62,500 bases of DNA from the NCBI RefSeq assembly GCF_003952225.1, contig NZ_CP034437.1:207501-270000 (forward strand), in the 5' to 3' direction. The notes below the pieces were generated by a model. It saw nothing but the letters and a program-made list of their open reading frames with translations. It had not been told where the DNA came from and did not search any database. The translations under genes were made by a program, and so were the position numbers. Positions 40,636 to 50,557 of the stretch are shown one piece after another; within the stretch, counting starts at the first letter, position 1; each line of letters opens with the position of its first letter. The stretch comes from Paenibacillus albus. Its GTDB lineage: Bacteria > Bacillota > Bacilli > Paenibacillales > Paenibacillaceae.

Positions 40636-40651
40636 TTGACAGTATTGTCAA
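40636..40651. repeat. inverted repeat in the sigH-rpmG gap
   Basis: TTGACA-GTAT-TGTCAA is a perfect 6-bp inverted repeat that also looks like a -35 box on both strands. No -10 box lies at the right distance. It could be a regulator site upstream of the rpmG promoter; this is only a shape-based remark. Confidence 0.5.
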
Positions 40652-40687
40652 CGGAGAAGCACTTCAAACCACGAAACACCCTCCCAT

Positions 40688-40711
40688 TAAAAAAAGAGCC
40701 TCGGCGGCTCC
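40688..40711 (-). terminator. terminator after sigH
   Basis: GAGCC, loop, GGCTC, followed by seven T on the minus strand, 15 bases after the sigH stop. Confidence 0.85.
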
Positions 40712-40725
40712 CTATTTTAAGTCGG

Positions 40726-41376
40726 TTAGCTTCCAATATCTCGCAGTTCGAGATAACGCTCTAACTTCCGTTTTACACGTTGCAGCGCGTTATCAATGGA
40801 CTTCACATGCCGATCAAGATCGACCGCAATTTCCTGATAGGATCTCCCATCAAGATAAAGCATCAATACCTTGCGTTCGAGATCACTCAGAATCTCCGAC
40901 ATCTTGTCTTCTAGACCAATGAATTCCTCTTGATTGATAATCAATTCTTCCGGATCCGAAACTCTAGTCCCGCAGATGACATCAAGCAGCGTACGGTCAG
41001 AGTCCTCATCGTAAATCGGCTTATCGAGCGATACATACGAATTCAGAGGGATGTGCTTCTGGCGCGTAGCGGTCTTAATCGCCGTAATAATCTGCCTCGT
41101 AATGCACAATTCAGCAAACGCCTTGAAAGAAGCTAGCTTGTCCCCTTTAAAATCGCGGATCGCCTTGTAAAGCCCAATCATACCTTCTTGGACGATATCC
41201 TCGCGGTCGGCCCCGATCAAGAAATAGGATCGCGCTTTAGCCCGGACAAAGTTCTTATATTTGTTTATTAAATATTCAAGCGCTTCGCTGTCACCCTCGC
41301 GAACCGTCTCTACAATGTCTTCGTCCGTTCTGCAGTCATAGTCCAGCGTTTTCCATTCTCTGAGGTCGATGCTCAC
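40726..41376 (-). CDS. sigH: RNA polymerase sigma-H factor (early sporulation)
   Basis: 216 residues of the sigma-70 family, with region 2 (LINKYKNFVRAKARSYFLIGADREDIVQEGMIGLYKAIRDF) and region 4 (LDGRSYQEIAVDLDRHVKSIDNALQRVKRKL). Sigma-H drives transition-phase and early sporulation genes such as spo0A in B. subtilis, where it also lies before rpmG-secE-nusG. Start is GTG at 41376, six bases from GGAGGGA; a TTG at 41382 is too close to the site. Confidence 0.95.
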   Translation of the reverse strand: MSIDLREWKTLDYDCRTDEDIVETVREGDSEALEYLINKYKNFVRAKARSYFLIGADREDIVQEGMIGLYKAIRDFKGDKLASFKAFAELCITRQIITAIKTATRQKHIPLNSYVSLDKPIYDEDSDRTLLDVICGTRVSDPEELIINQEEFIGLEDKMSEILSDLERKVLMLYLDGRSYQEIAVDLDRHVKSIDNALQRVKRKLERYLELRDIGS

Positions 41377-41531
41377 GAACAATCCCTCCGGCTCGAAAGG
41401 CGTACAATGCCCTTAACTATCAGTAGCATAATCTATATACCGGCGCGCATTTGTTAATCCTATTAAGAGCATGCAGCAAACCTGGAAAAATCCATTCTAG
41501 CACTAGTATCCACGAAGAGAAACATAGACTC

Positions 41532-41561
41532 AGTATACATTATGTAACCTGATACAGTCAA
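41532..41561 (-). promoter_or_regulatory. candidate sigma-A promoter of sigH
   Basis: TTGACT (41556-41561) and TATACT (41532-41537), 18 bases apart on the minus strand, about 155 bases before sigH. In B. subtilis sigH is repressed by AbrB; no AbrB site can be read from sequence. Confidence 0.6.
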
Positions 41562-41671
41562 TGATAACGGCGCTTCTCGGCTGTTTATTATCTAGCAATT
41601 CTGGAATATCGAACCGAATCGCAGCTGCTCTGTTAACTGAAATTAACTCCCTTGATTACGCCGGATTAACA

Positions 41672-42193
41672 CTACAATTCGCCTCTGCGCATCTTTTCAA
41701 GTTTCATCCGAACATCCATCTTTAAATTGCTGTCCAGTTCATTCCGCACACTGGTTTTCTGCTCTACTTTATGCTGAATCGCTTTACGGCTCTGCTTGAT
41801 CTCCGTCAGCAGCTCCCTTGCGGATTTACGAAGAGCGCCCTTGCCGAATATGACATGCTGCTCGATCATATCAGACGTGGCAACATGGATATCGCGGCTT
41901 CGTTGCGCCATATCCGATGCAAGCCGCTCAATGCAAGCATCGGCTGTTTCCTTCTCCTTCGTAAAGACGACCGTCAGCCTGCGCTGCTTGAAGGTTTTGC
42001 CGATGCCCGGAACTTGATGCGCGTCGAACACAACGATGACTGTCATGCCCGTAAACCCTTGGTAATCGGCGAGCATCTCCAGCAGCCTGTCGCGCGCATC
42101 CTCGAAGTCCTTGTCCCGCAATGCGGCAAGCTCCGGCCAAGCGCCGATCATATTGTACCCGTCAACAAGCAGCACATCGTCCCGCCGCTTCAC
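41672..42193 (-). CDS. yacP: NYN-domain protein YacP (Rae1-type ribosome-associated nuclease)
   Basis: 173 residues. LLVDGYNMIGAW near the start and VVFDAH are the acidic motifs of the NYN (PIN-like) nuclease fold, with HVATSDMIEQ later. The B. subtilis homologue, Rae1, cuts mRNA in the ribosomal A site. The start is GTG at 42193 with AGGTAGCAGG upstream, four bases after the rlmB stop; the longer frame upstream overlaps rlmB and is not used. A 295-base gap with the sigH promoter follows. Confidence 0.9.
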   Translation of the reverse strand: MKRRDDVLLVDGYNMIGAWPELAALRDKDFEDARDRLLEMLADYQGFTGMTVIVVFDAHQVPGIGKTFKQRRLTVVFTKEKETADACIERLASDMAQRSRDIHVATSDMIEQHVIFGKGALRKSARELLTEIKQSRKAIQHKVEQKTSVRNELDSNLKMDVRMKLEKMRRGEL

Positions 42194-42197
42194 CCTG

Positions 42198-42965
42198 CTA
42201 CCTATTAAGGCGCTGACGCAACACTTCGTACATGAGCACTCCCGCAGCAACGGAAGCATTGAGCGAATTGAGTTGTCCGTTCATCGGCAGCTTGATTAGA
42301 AAATCGCACTTATCGCGAATTAATCGGCCAATGCCTTTCGCCTCGTTGCCGATGACGATTGCAAGCGGCATATCGAACTTGGTCGATGAGGAGTAAACGT
42401 CCTGCTTCGCGCCAACATCCGCACCTGCCACCCAGATACCCGCTTCTTTCAGTTTATCAATGGTTTGCGCCATATTCGTAATTCTCGCGACCGGAATGTA
42501 TTCAACCGCACCTGCGGAGGTCTTCGATACCGTTGCCGTTAGGGACGCCGAGCGGCGCTTTGGAATAATAACGCCATGTACCCCCGTACATTCTGCCGTC
42601 CGCAAAATAGAACCGAGGTTGTGCGGATCTTCAATCTCATCCAGCAGCAGGAAGAACGGCTGTTCCCCGCTTTCCTTTGCCCGCTCCAGCAGCTCGTCTA
42701 TCTCGTAATAACGATGTGCCGCCGCTTGAGCGACAACACCTTGATGCGGGACGCCTTCGACCATCTGGTCGAGCTTCCGCTTATCGACCACCTGGACGAT
42801 AATTCCCGCTTTCTTAGCTTCCATCATAATCGGCTGAGCGTTCTTCTGAGCTTGCTCCGCAATCCAGATCTTGTTGATGTCGCGGCCGGAGCGCAGCGCC
42901 TCCATAACCGGATGTTTCCCTGCAATCCACTCTTGTGATTCCTGTAATTCTTCTTGTGTACTCAT
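42198..42965 (-). CDS. rlmB: 23S rRNA (guanosine-2'-O-)-methyltransferase RlmB (SpoU/TrmH family)
   Basis: 255 residues. An N-terminal substrate-binding domain (1-90) is followed by the SPOUT knot with motifs DPHNLGSILRTAE, VIGNEAKGIG and LNSLNASVAAGVL. RlmB methylates G2251 of 23S rRNA in E. coli; the exact base in this organism is inferred. The ATG at 42965 follows GAGGAGGTTCACC. Located between mrnC and yacP, the standard order. Confidence 0.95.
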   Translation of the reverse strand: MSTQEELQESQEWIAGKHPVMEALRSGRDINKIWIAEQAQKNAQPIMMEAKKAGIIVQVVDKRKLDQMVEGVPHQGVVAQAAAHRYYEIDELLERAKESGEQPFFLLLDEIEDPHNLGSILRTAECTGVHGVIIPKRRSASLTATVSKTSAGAVEYIPVARITNMAQTIDKLKEAGIWVAGADVGAKQDVYSSSTKFDMPLAIVIGNEAKGIGRLIRDKCDFLIKLPMNGQLNSLNASVAAGVLMYEVLRQRLNR

Positions 42966-43001
42966 GCTGATGGTGAACCTCCTCTTCAGATGACTTTATA
43001 T

Positions 43002-43475
43002 TTAGTCTGTCTGATTGTTTGTATCTTCACGTTCTTCAGGGGTTTTACCGAACGCAATCCCCATAAGCTCGCGGATTCGAGTAATTTGCTTCCCATAATA
43101 GAGATAACCGACCAAGCACTCCAGCGCCGTCGCTTGCTGATAATGCGCCGGGTCGGCGTTCTTCGGCGCCGTACCCGACTTGGCATTGCGTCCCCTGCGC
43201 ACAATATCCGCCTCAGCTTCCGTTAAGTGAGGCTGCCACTTCTCCAGCAGCATGCACTGCGCCTTAGCCGAGACGAACTGCGTTGCCTGCCGGTGAAGAT
43301 GATTCGGCTTATGATTGGGCAACGAAATCAAATATTGCCGGACGAGCACTTCAAATACAGCGTCACCGATATAAGCGAGAACAATCGGATTCAAGAGATT
43401 GATTGGTTTCGTTGGCACATGAAACAACAGGCTGTCTGCTGTTATATCGTCCATATTCAATCGCTCGTTCATCAT
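43002..43475 (-). CDS. mrnC: Mini-ribonuclease III (MrnC)
   Basis: 157 residues, an RNase III catalytic domain without the RNA-binding domain. [21 protein letters not shown] carries the catalytic acidic residues, and [15 protein letters not shown] and [12 protein letters not shown] follow. It matures 23S rRNA in B. subtilis. The ATG at 43475 overlaps the cysS stop (ATGA), which favours coupling; a TTG at 43487 is the alternative. Confidence 0.94.
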   Translation of the reverse strand: MMNERLNMDDITADSLLFHVPTKPINLLNPIVLAYIGDAVFEVLVRQYLISLPNHKPNHLHRQATQFVSAKAQCMLLEKWQPHLTEAEADIVRRGRNAKSGTAPKNADPAHYQQATALECLVGYLYYGKQITRIRELMGIAFGKTPEEREDTNNQTD

Positions 43476-44872
43476 TTGCGCCGCCAACGAATGCCCTGCG
43501 GCGTATCCTCGATCACAATACCAAGCGCCGACAATTGATCGCGGATCTCGTCAGCCCGCTTCCAGTCCTTGTTCGTCCGAGCTTCGGTGCGCGCTACGAT
43601 AAGCGCGTCAATATCCGCATCCAATAGTTCCTCTTCGATATCAAGCAAGCCAAGAACGCGGTTGAATGCTTCGAATGCTTCCAGCAGCAGGTTAATCGCT
43701 GCCTCAGATACAACTGGACGCTGCAGGTACAGGTTCGCTTCGCTAACGAGATCGAACAGTGCCGTTATGCCATCCGGCGTGTTGAAGTCGTCGTCCATCT
43801 TCGCATTAAACTGCGCTTTGATCTCGCCAATTCGCGCTTCCAATGCCGGAACAGATTCATCCGCTTCGCTAACGGCGACAGATAGGCGATGCTTCAGGTT
43901 CGTAACGGAGTTCACGATCCGCTCTACGCTATTCTCCGCTTGCGCAATCGTCTCATCGCTGAAGTTCAACGGACTTCTATAGTGCGCGGACAGCATGAAA
44001 TAACGAATAACCGCCGGCTTGATCCGTGTCAGAATCTCCTGCACCGTAATCCCGTTGCTGAGCGACTTGGACATTTTCTCATTGTTAATGTTGATAAACC
44101 CATTATGCATCCAGTAGTTGGCAAGCGGTTTGCCGGTCACTGCCTCGGATTGAGCGATCTCGCACTCGTGATGCGGGAACTGCAAGTCATGGCCGCCGCC
44201 GTGAATGTCGAGCGTATCACCCAGATACTTACGCGCCATGGCCGAGCACTCAATGTGCCAGCCCGGACGGCCTGCGCCCCACGGACTATCCCACTTGATC
44301 TCGCCTGGCTTCGCAGCCTTCCATAGTACAAAGTCTTGACCGCTTTCTTTGCGTTCATCCACACCGATGCGGATACCGAGCTGCAGCTCCTCCAAGTTCT
44401 GATGCGACAGCTTGCCGTAATCAGCAAAAGTGCTCGTGCGATAGTAAACGTCTCCACCGCTCTCGTACGCGTGACCGCGATCCACAAGCTCAGCAATGAA
44501 CGCGATGATCTCCTCAATGTGATCCGTAACGCGCGGATTCAAAGAAGCTTTATTAATGCGAAGACCTTCAATGTTTTCCTTGAACGCCTTAATGAATCGT
44601 TCCGCTACCTCCGGCACCGTGGTACCGAGCTGCTCTGCCTTGCGGATCAGCTTATCATCCACATCCGTGAAATTCACGACATACGTCACTTCGTAGCCGA
44701 TCGACTCCAAATAACGGCGCACCACATCGAAGAAAATCGCAGGACGCGCATTGCCGATATGAATATAGTCGTATACGGTCGGTCCGCACACATACATTTT
44801 GACCTTTCCCGGCTCAAGCGGGGTAAAGTCTTCTTTTTCCCGTGACAGGGTATTATAAATTCGCAGGCTCAT
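43472..44872 (-). CDS. cysS: Cysteinyl-tRNA synthetase
   Basis: 466 residues, the same length as the B. subtilis enzyme. Class I motifs are HIGNARP (HIGH type) and KMSKSLSNG (KMSKS). The zinc-site cysteine near residue 29 is in YVCGPTVYD. The ATG at 44872 lies 20 bases inside the end of cysE, with AGGAGAAACG upstream. It is controlled with cysE by the T-box leader. Confidence 0.97.
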   Translation of the reverse strand: MSLRIYNTLSREKEDFTPLEPGKVKMYVCGPTVYDYIHIGNARPAIFFDVVRRYLESIGYEVTYVVNFTDVDDKLIRKAEQLGTTVPEVAERFIKAFKENIEGLRINKASLNPRVTDHIEEIIAFIAELVDRGHAYESGGDVYYRTSTFADYGKLSHQNLEELQLGIRIGVDERKESGQDFVLWKAAKPGEIKWDSPWGAGRPGWHIECSAMARKYLGDTLDIHGGGHDLQFPHHECEIAQSEAVTGKPLANYWMHNGFININNEKMSKSLSNGITVQEILTRIKPAVIRYFMLSAHYRSPLNFSDETIAQAENSVERIVNSVTNLKHRLSVAVSEADESVPALEARIGEIKAQFNAKMDDDFNTPDGITALFDLVSEANLYLQRPVVSEAAINLLLEAFEAFNRVLGLLDIEEELLDADIDALIVARTEARTNKDWKRADEIRDQLSALGIVIEDTPQGIRWRRK

Positions 44873-45530
44873 TTTCTCGTTTCTCCTCACGCGCTTTGCG
44901 TTTCTCTTTCTCAAGCTCGAGCCGCAGCTCCGACACTTCCTTCTGCATCACCCGAAGCATCTCAATAACAGGATCTGGCAGCTGTGTATGATCGAGCCGA
45001 TCACCGACACGAGCACCATCACGTTTCACTACGCGGCCCGGAATCCCGACAACGGTGCTGTTAGGCGGCACCTCACGTAGAACGACTGAATTAGCACCGA
45101 TATTCACATTGTCCCCAACCTTGAAGGAGCCTAGAACTTTCGCCCCCGAAGCAATAACGACATTGTTGCCAATCGTTGGATGCCGCTTGCCCTTCTCCTT
45201 GCCCGTACCGCCTAGCGTTACACCTTGATAAATAACGACGTTGTCGCCAATCTCACAAGTCTCTCCGATGACGATGCCCATCCCGTGGTCGATGAAAAGC
45301 TTCGATCCGATGGTCGCGCCCGGATGAATCTCAATGCCTGTGAAGAACCGGCTCGTCTGTGAAATGAGACGGGCTATCGTGAACCAATTACGCTTATAAA
45401 AGGTATGCGCAATACGGTGTGCCCAGATCGCGTGGAGGCCTGAATACGTAAAGGCTACCTCCAGCTTATTCCGAGCGGCTGGATCGTTCTCAAGAATCGT
45501 TTCTATATCTGTTCTGAAATTTCGAAACAC
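44853..45530 (-). CDS. cysE: Serine O-acetyltransferase
   Basis: 225 residues. It makes O-acetylserine for cysteine synthesis. A helical N-terminal domain leads to the left-handed beta-helix of hexapeptide repeats ([33 protein letters not shown]). The DHGMG histidine and aspartate are the catalytic pair. The tail from about residue 200 is highly charged and shares its DNA with the start of cysS. GTG start at 45530 after AGGGGGG. First gene after the T-box. Confidence 0.96.
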   Translation of the reverse strand: MFRNFRTDIETILENDPAARNKLEVAFTYSGLHAIWAHRIAHTFYKRNWFTIARLISQTSRFFTGIEIHPGATIGSKLFIDHGMGIVIGETCEIGDNVVIYQGVTLGGTGKEKGKRHPTIGNNVVIASGAKVLGSFKVGDNVNIGANSVVLREVPPNSTVVGIPGRVVKRDGARVGDRLDHTQLPDPVIEMLRVMQKEVSELRLELEKEKRKAREEKRENEPANL

Positions 45531-45555
45531 GGCCGGGCCCCCCTCTCAGACATGG

Positions 45556-45850
45556 TAAACAAAAAAGCCCCCGCAGCCAGTTGGCTGCAGAGGCGTGTGT
45601 ACGCGGTTCCACTCTGCATCGGAAATGATGGCTGCTGTACAGATGTAAGCAGACGACCACTTTCGTCTCATAAGTCCGTAACGAGGACCAAACGTCACCA
45701 CCCACCCTGCCGATAAACGAATATCGACAGCTCGGAAGCACGGCTCCCAGGCGCAATGTCTATTCCGAGGAATGAGCAACTCCCAGCCATCAAGTCGTAT
45801 CCGAACCATATCCATCATGCTCCGGCTCCGTTTGAAGGTCGCCCTCTCTG
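45556..45850 (-). promoter_or_regulatory. T-box leader of cysE-cysS (cysteine type)
   Basis: The transcript holds the T-box core TGGAACCGCG (45602-45611) and, 15 bases further, an intrinsic terminator (GCAGCCA/TGGCTGC, 45573-45588, then six T at 45561-45566). The pairing UGGA fits a UCCA acceptor end, as in tRNA-Cys, whose discriminator base is U. A TGC triplet at 45753-45755 in the upstream stem region is a candidate specifier codon. B. subtilis has a T-box at exactly this place between gltX and cysE. The rest of the 480-base gap up to gltX holds no gene. Confidence 0.9.
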
Positions 45851-46010
45851 ATAATTCCCAATTGAAATAAACGATCCTGTTCCAAGCCTTATATATGTTT
45901 CAAGTCTTCAGCCTTCATACTTGACAGAAATTAAAGTAACTCAAGTATAGCTTAGCGCCCGAGAACTGGCAAGTAGGGCATACGCCTAGTCCTAGTCCCG
46001 CTTCCAAAGC

Positions 46011-47468
46011 TTAAGCTAAACGACCTTGCAAACGCTGCTCGACCTTCGATTTGCCAAGCAAAGCGATCGACTGATTCAAATCCGGACCATGCGTCTGGCC
46101 AGTAAGAGCAGCGCGAATCGGCATGAACAGCTGTTTGCCTTTGAAGCCGGTCGATGTCTGAACCGCTTTGATCGCAGCTTTAATGCCATCTACCTGGAAT
46201 GCTTCGAGCGCCTTGACTTGCTCAAGGAACGCCTGCAATACAACTGGCACTTGCTCCTCGGCGAGAACCGTCACCGCTTCTTCCTCATCGACAGTTTCAG
46301 CGCTGAAGAACAGCTCAGTTAACGGCACGATATCCGCTGCGAAGCGAAGCTTGTCTTGATAAAGGGCAACGAGGTCACTAACCCAGGCACGGTCTTCCGC
46401 ACTCAACTCAGAAGACAAGCGGCCCGCTCCTTGCAGATGCGGCACACACAGATCAACGATGCGCGGCAGTTCGGTCTTCTTGATGTACTCATTGTTCATC
46501 CAAGCCAATTTGTTCGTGTCGAACACGGCTGGGCTCTTGCTCAGACGACTTGCGTTGAACACCTCAACCAGTTCCTCACGCGTGAAGATCTCCTGTTCAC
46601 CCTCAGGCGACCAGCCAAGAAGGGTAATGAAGTTAAACATGGCTTCCGGCAGGTAGCCAAGCTTATCATATTGTTCAATGAACTGGATAATCGACTCATC
46701 ACGCTTGCTGAGCTTCTTGCGGGACTCGTTCACGATCAACGTCATGTGGCCGAAGACCGGCGGCTCCCAGCCGAATGCTTCATAGATCATGAGCTGGCGC
46801 GGCGTGTTGGAGATATGATCTTCCCCGCGAAGCACGTGGCTAATCGCCATGAGATGATCATCGAGCGCTACTGCAAAGTTATAGGTAGGTATGCCATCCT
46901 TCTTCACAATAACGAAGTCGCCGATACCATCCGATTCAAAGCTGATTTGACCTTTCACGAGGTCATTGAACGTATAGGTCTTGCCTTCCGGCACGCGGAA
47001 ACGGATGCTTGGAATACGGCCTTCAGCTTCGAACGCAGTACGCTGCTCATCCGTCAGGCTGCGGTGCTTACCGGAATAGCGAGGCATCTCGCCGCGCGCT
47101 GTCTGCTCTTCCCGCTCCTGCTCCAGCTCTTCTTCCGTACAATAGCACTTATAAGCCAGCCCTTTATCGAGCAGCTCCTGCCAATATTCTTTATAGATAT
47201 CAAGCCGTTCCGTCTGGCGGTACGGACCGTAGCCCCCGCCGATATCAACACTCTCATCCCAGTCGATGCCAAGCCACTTGAGGTAGGTCAGCTGGCTCTC
47301 TTCTCCGCCCGCCACGTTGCGCTTCACATCAGTATCTTCAATTCGAATGATGAACTTACCGCCTAAATTGCGTGCAAACAAATAATTAAATAAGGCCGTT
47401 CTGGCATTGCCGATATGTAAATGTCCCGTCGGTGACGGTGCATACCGCACTCTGATTGGTTGTGACAT
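46011..47468 (-). CDS. gltX: Glutamyl-tRNA synthetase
   Basis: 485 residues. Class I motifs are [16 protein letters not shown] (HIGH type) and KKLSKRDES (KMSKS type). In Bacillales the enzyme also charges tRNA-Gln, which is corrected later by GatCAB. The ATG at 47468 is spaced 11 bases from AGGAGGAG; a TTG at 47477 is too close. It follows ispF and precedes the T-box, as in B. subtilis. Confidence 0.96.
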   Translation of the reverse strand: MSQPIRVRYAPSPTGHLHIGNARTALFNYLFARNLGGKFIIRIEDTDVKRNVAGGEESQLTYLKWLGIDWDESVDIGGGYGPYRQTERLDIYKEYWQELLDKGLAYKCYCTEEELEQEREEQTARGEMPRYSGKHRSLTDEQRTAFEAEGRIPSIRFRVPEGKTYTFNDLVKGQISFESDGIGDFVIVKKDGIPTYNFAVALDDHLMAISHVLRGEDHISNTPRQLMIYEAFGWEPPVFGHMTLIVNESRKKLSKRDESIIQFIEQYDKLGYLPEAMFNFITLLGWSPEGEQEIFTREELVEVFNASRLSKSPAVFDTNKLAWMNNEYIKKTELPRIVDLCVPHLQGAGRLSSELSAEDRAWVSDLVALYQDKLRFAADIVPLTELFFSAETVDEEEAVTVLAEEQVPVVLQAFLEQVKALEAFQVDGIKAAIKAVQTSTGFKGKQLFMPIRAALTGQTHGPDLNQSIALLGKSKVEQRLQGRLA

Positions 47469-47509
47469 AATGGTCAAGCTCCTCCTGTCGTTCTAATCGT
47501 ATTGCAGAA

Positions 47510-47995
47510 TCATAGCACAACTTTTACAAGGCAGACAACAGCCTGCGCGGCAATCCCTTCACCGCGTCCCGTAAAGCCGAGCCACTCGGTTGTCGTTGCC
47601 TTCACATTCACTTGGGAGCTGTCTTCCGCCTCCAGCGCGCCTGCAATAATCTCGACCATTTGCGGAATATGCGGCGCCATCTTCGGCATCTGCGCAATAA
47701 TCGTCGCATCGACGTTGCCAAGCTTATAGCCCCGCTCCTTCACGAGCTTCCATACATGCTGCAGCAGCTTTAAGCTGTCTGCGTCTTTAAAGGCTGGATC
47801 CGTGTCCGGAAAATGTTTGCCGATATCGCCGAGCCCGAGCGCACCAAGCACTGCATCGCTTATTGTATGAAGCAGCACGTCCGCGTCGGAATGGCCGAGC
47901 AGTCCCTTCTCGTATGGAATCGTCACACCGCCGATAATGCATGGACGTCCCTCCACCAATTGATGCACGTCAAAACCTTGTCCTACTCGAATCAT
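47510..47995 (-). CDS. ispF: 2-C-methyl-D-erythritol 2,4-cyclodiphosphate synthase
   Basis: 161 residues. Zinc ligands are in GFDVHQL near the start, with HSDADVLLH near residue 35 and [11 protein letters not shown]. It catalyses the cyclisation step of the MEP isoprenoid pathway. The ATG at 47995 starts two bases after the ispD stop, so the two are translated together. Confidence 0.97.
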   Translation of the reverse strand: MIRVGQGFDVHQLVEGRPCIIGGVTIPYEKGLLGHSDADVLLHTISDAVLGALGLGDIGKHFPDTDPAFKDADSLKLLQHVWKLVKERGYKLGNVDATIIAQMPKMAPHIPQMVEIIAGALEAEDSSQVNVKATTTEWLGFTGRGEGIAAQAVVCLVKVVL

Positions 47996-47997
47996 TT

Positions 47998-48714
47998 CTA
48001 TTTATCCCCTCTCCCGCCCCGGCTTGCAAGCAGAAACTCCGCATATGGCAAGTCTTCGGGTGTTGTAATCTTAATGTTCGTATAGTCCCCTTCAGCTACG
48101 GATACTTGAACGCCAAGTCGTTCAACCGCCATAGCGTCGTCCGTGCCAAGAAACTGATCATGTGCCGCCTGCGCAAGCGCACGCTGCAGCAAGGAACGAC
48201 GAAAAGCTTGCGGCGTTTGGATCGCCCACAAGCTTTGCCGGTCCGGCGTCGCAGTAATAACGCCGATCTCATTCACTTGTTTAATCGTATCTTTAACGGG
48301 TACAGCCAGAACAGCCGCTTCCGTCTCTTCCGCCTTGACCATACATCTGTGTACTGCTTCAGCCGTTACAAGCGGGCGAACACCATCATGCACCATCGCC
48401 CATTCGATATGGCTTCCAAGCGCCTGTATGCCAATCGTTACGGAATGCTGACGCTCGCTGCCTCCGGCAAGCACCGCTTTCACTTTATGCAGACCATACT
48501 CCGAGACGAACTGCTCACAGCGCTCTGTATCTTCCTTACCCACAACGAGCACTACTTCTGTAATATCGTCCATCGCTTGGAATCGTTCAAGGGTATGTAC
48601 AAGGATCGGCTTGTCCTGCAAGAGCAAATATTGCTTGCTCGTAGACGTTCCCATTCTCGTACCGCGGCCTGCCGCCACAACGACGACACCCCATTTTGCA
48701 CCAGCTGCTTCCAT
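47998..48714 (-). CDS. ispD: 2-C-methyl-D-erythritol 4-phosphate cytidylyltransferase
   Basis: 238 residues. The nucleotide-binding motif [11 protein letters not shown] is near residue 12, VHDGVRP and PVKDTIKQV are other family motifs. It makes CDP-methylerythritol in the MEP pathway; IspF follows. The ATG at 48714 is chosen because it starts right before the Rossmann motif, though its site (GAGGGCGG at 10 bases) is not strong. Confidence 0.95.
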   Translation of the reverse strand: MEAAGAKWGVVVVAAGRGTRMGTSTSKQYLLLQDKPILVHTLERFQAMDDITEVVLVVGKEDTERCEQFVSEYGLHKVKAVLAGGSERQHSVTIGIQALGSHIEWAMVHDGVRPLVTAEAVHRCMVKAEETEAAVLAVPVKDTIKQVNEIGVITATPDRQSLWAIQTPQAFRRSLLQRALAQAAHDQFLGTDDAMAVERLGVQVSVAEGDYTNIKITTPEDLPYAEFLLASRGGRGDK

Positions 48715-48795
48715 GCCCTTCAACCGCCCTCGCATATATAGGTTCGTTCGAGCTACATGCGAATTTCCAAGTAGCCTATCCCCTATCATACCGCT

Positions 48796-49890
48796 TTAGA
48801 GCGCTTTTTCCAACAGCTTCGGCTTCGCGAAAATCATCCGGCCCGCAGACGTTTGCAGCACACTTGTAACGAGTACCTCCATCGTCGTTCCGATGTAGTC
48901 CCGCCCGCCTTCTACGACGATCATCGTGCCATCATCCAGATAGGCGACACCTTGTCCATGCTCCTTGCCGTCTTTGATTACTTGAACAACGATCTCTTCG
49001 CCTGGGAGAACAACTGGCTTCACTGCATTCGCAAGATCATTAATATTAAGGACCGACACGCCTTGCAGCTCGCACACCTTGTTCAAGTTGAAGTCGTTCG
49101 TCACCACTTTGCCGTGCAGCACCTTCGCCAGCTTCACCAGCTTGCTGTCGACTTCGCCCTCTTCCGCATCACCTTCATAGATAAGAACCTTCACATCGAG
49201 CTCTTTCTGGATTTTGTTAAGGATATCAAGTCCTCTGCGGCCCCGGTTGCGCTTGAGCAAGTCCGAAGAATCGGCAATATGCTGCAGCTCCTCGAGCACG
49301 AACTCCGGAATGACCAGCGTGCCTTCAATGAATCCAGTCTTGCAAATATCCGCGATTCGGCCATCGATAATGACGCTCGTATCGAGAATTTTGTGCTCCT
49401 CGTAGCTGCTCTCCTCGTCCACCCGTACCTGGGCATTCGTGCGCTCGGACAACGATTTGAACATGGATGCCAGTTCGCCTTGCTTGCTAAGTCCTACTCG
49501 CATTCCGATATAGCCAAGAAGAATGGTCATTGCGATCGGAACAAAGATGCCCGCGCCGGTCAAGCTAGACAGTGCCGGATAAATAAGGGCCGATAACGCC
49601 AGACCTCCAAGCAGACCGCCACCGCCGGACAACAGCTCGCCAGTCGGCATCGCCGAAGCCCGCTCCGCCCCTTGCTGCATCCATCTCAAGATTGGACCTG
49701 CCAAGACCGTTGCTGCCGCAAAGCCGCAAATTGCGCCAATACCGACATTCATGTAGTAGCCACCTGAATGCTGCATAATACCATTTGTTGATTCCATAAA
49801 GCTCATGCTCCCGTTCAAAGAGCCATACATTTGAGCGCCTAGAAATCCGCCGAACAATAATCCCATCAGTTGAATCATTCGCTTCATCAT
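48796..49890 (-). CDS. yacL: PIN/TRAM-domain membrane protein YacL
   Basis: 364 residues. Four hydrophobic segments in the first 130 residues, then a PIN nuclease-like domain ([31 protein letters not shown]) and a C-terminal TRAM RNA-binding domain ([15 protein letters not shown]). The role in Bacillales is not settled; a membrane-bound RNA-acting protein is the inference. The ATG at 49890 follows AACTAGGAGGTGG. Usual neighbour of ispD and disA. Confidence 0.9.
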   Translation of the reverse strand: MMKRMIQLMGLLFGGFLGAQMYGSLNGSMSFMESTNGIMQHSGGYYMNVGIGAICGFAAATVLAGPILRWMQQGAERASAMPTGELLSGGGGLLGGLALSALIYPALSSLTGAGIFVPIAMTILLGYIGMRVGLSKQGELASMFKSLSERTNAQVRVDEESSYEEHKILDTSVIIDGRIADICKTGFIEGTLVIPEFVLEELQHIADSSDLLKRNRGRRGLDILNKIQKELDVKVLIYEGDAEEGEVDSKLVKLAKVLHGKVVTNDFNLNKVCELQGVSVLNINDLANAVKPVVLPGEEIVVQVIKDGKEHGQGVAYLDDGTMIVVEGGRDYIGTTMEVLVTSVLQTSAGRMIFAKPKLLEKAL

Positions 49891-50011
49891 ATAAATCCAC
49901 CTCCTAGTTACAATTATGTGCCAATTATTGTCACGTTAATCGCCCGTCGTCCCAATCCATTAGAATTTATTAACTTAGCCCGCAAATCGGACAAAATCGT
50001 ATAAATCGGTT

Positions 50012-50040
50012 TTGAAAAGAACGCCGGGGAGGCTTATAAT
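50012..50040 (+). promoter_or_regulatory. promoter of the plus-strand gene at 50081
   Basis: TTGAAA (50012-50017) and a perfect TATAAT (50035-50040) are 17 bases apart, 41 bases before the start codon. Confidence 0.75.
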
Positions 50041-50080
50041 AAAGTAAAGCAATCCCAATCCTGAAATGAGGTGGTACCCG

Positions 50081-50476
50081 ATGAACGCACCAACATTGGA
50101 GCAGTTCCAGCAGCAGGTTTCGGAGCTGCTGCTGCGGCATCGCAGCTTGCTAGACGTCATGTCAAAGTACGGTCAATCCGGCACTTCCGTGAATCGCGCG
50201 GTAGCAAAGGCCGTTACAGAATGCGGATGTATTGAATTAAACGCGCGGAAGCAGCAATTTGCAGACGACTTTAATCTCGAGCAGGCCAAGACCAAACTTC
50301 ACCATCACATTTCAGGCGATCTGTGTGAGCATTGTAAGGAAGCCATTCAGAACGAGCTTGGACGCAATATGTTCTATATGTCCGCCATGTGCAATCTACT
50401 CGACATTCAGCTTGCCGATGTCATTGACAGGGAATCTGACAAGTGCAGCACGCTAGGGCTATTTAATTTAACGTAA
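50081..50476 (+). CDS. small cysteine-containing protein of unknown function (possibly a DUF1573-annotated Paenibacillus family)
   Basis: 131 residues. The N-terminal part (PTLEQFQQQVSELLLRHRSLLDV) looks like a helix. TECGCIEL and LCEHCKEAI give four cysteines that could bind a metal; a fifth is in MCNLLD and a sixth in DKCSTLG. No membrane segment or signal peptide. I recall similar proteins beside disA/pssA in Paenibacillus under the name DUF1573, but I cannot verify this. It has its own sigma-A-like promoter, a GAGGTGG site and a terminator, and opposes its neighbours. No function should be assumed. Confidence 0.85.
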   Translation: MNAPTLEQFQQQVSELLLRHRSLLDVMSKYGQSGTSVNRAVAKAVTECGCIELNARKQQFADDFNLEQAKTKLHHHISGDLCEHCKEAIQNELGRNMFYMSAMCNLLDIQLADVIDRESDKCSTLGLFNLT

Positions 50477-50490
50477 CTTCACATTCATAA

Positions 50491-50543
50491 CAAAAACCGC
50501 CTCGTCCATCCGGTTTCGGATCAGACAAGGCGGTCTTTTTTTG
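50491..50543. terminator. bidirectional terminator between the small plus-strand gene and pssA
   Basis: ACCGCCT-GTC pairs with GAC-AGGCGGT (50496-50534, one mismatch) with a further CCG/CGG inside. An A run on the left and eight T on the right allow use from both sides. Confidence 0.88.
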
Positions 50544-50557
50544 TTTAAGCGCAACAA

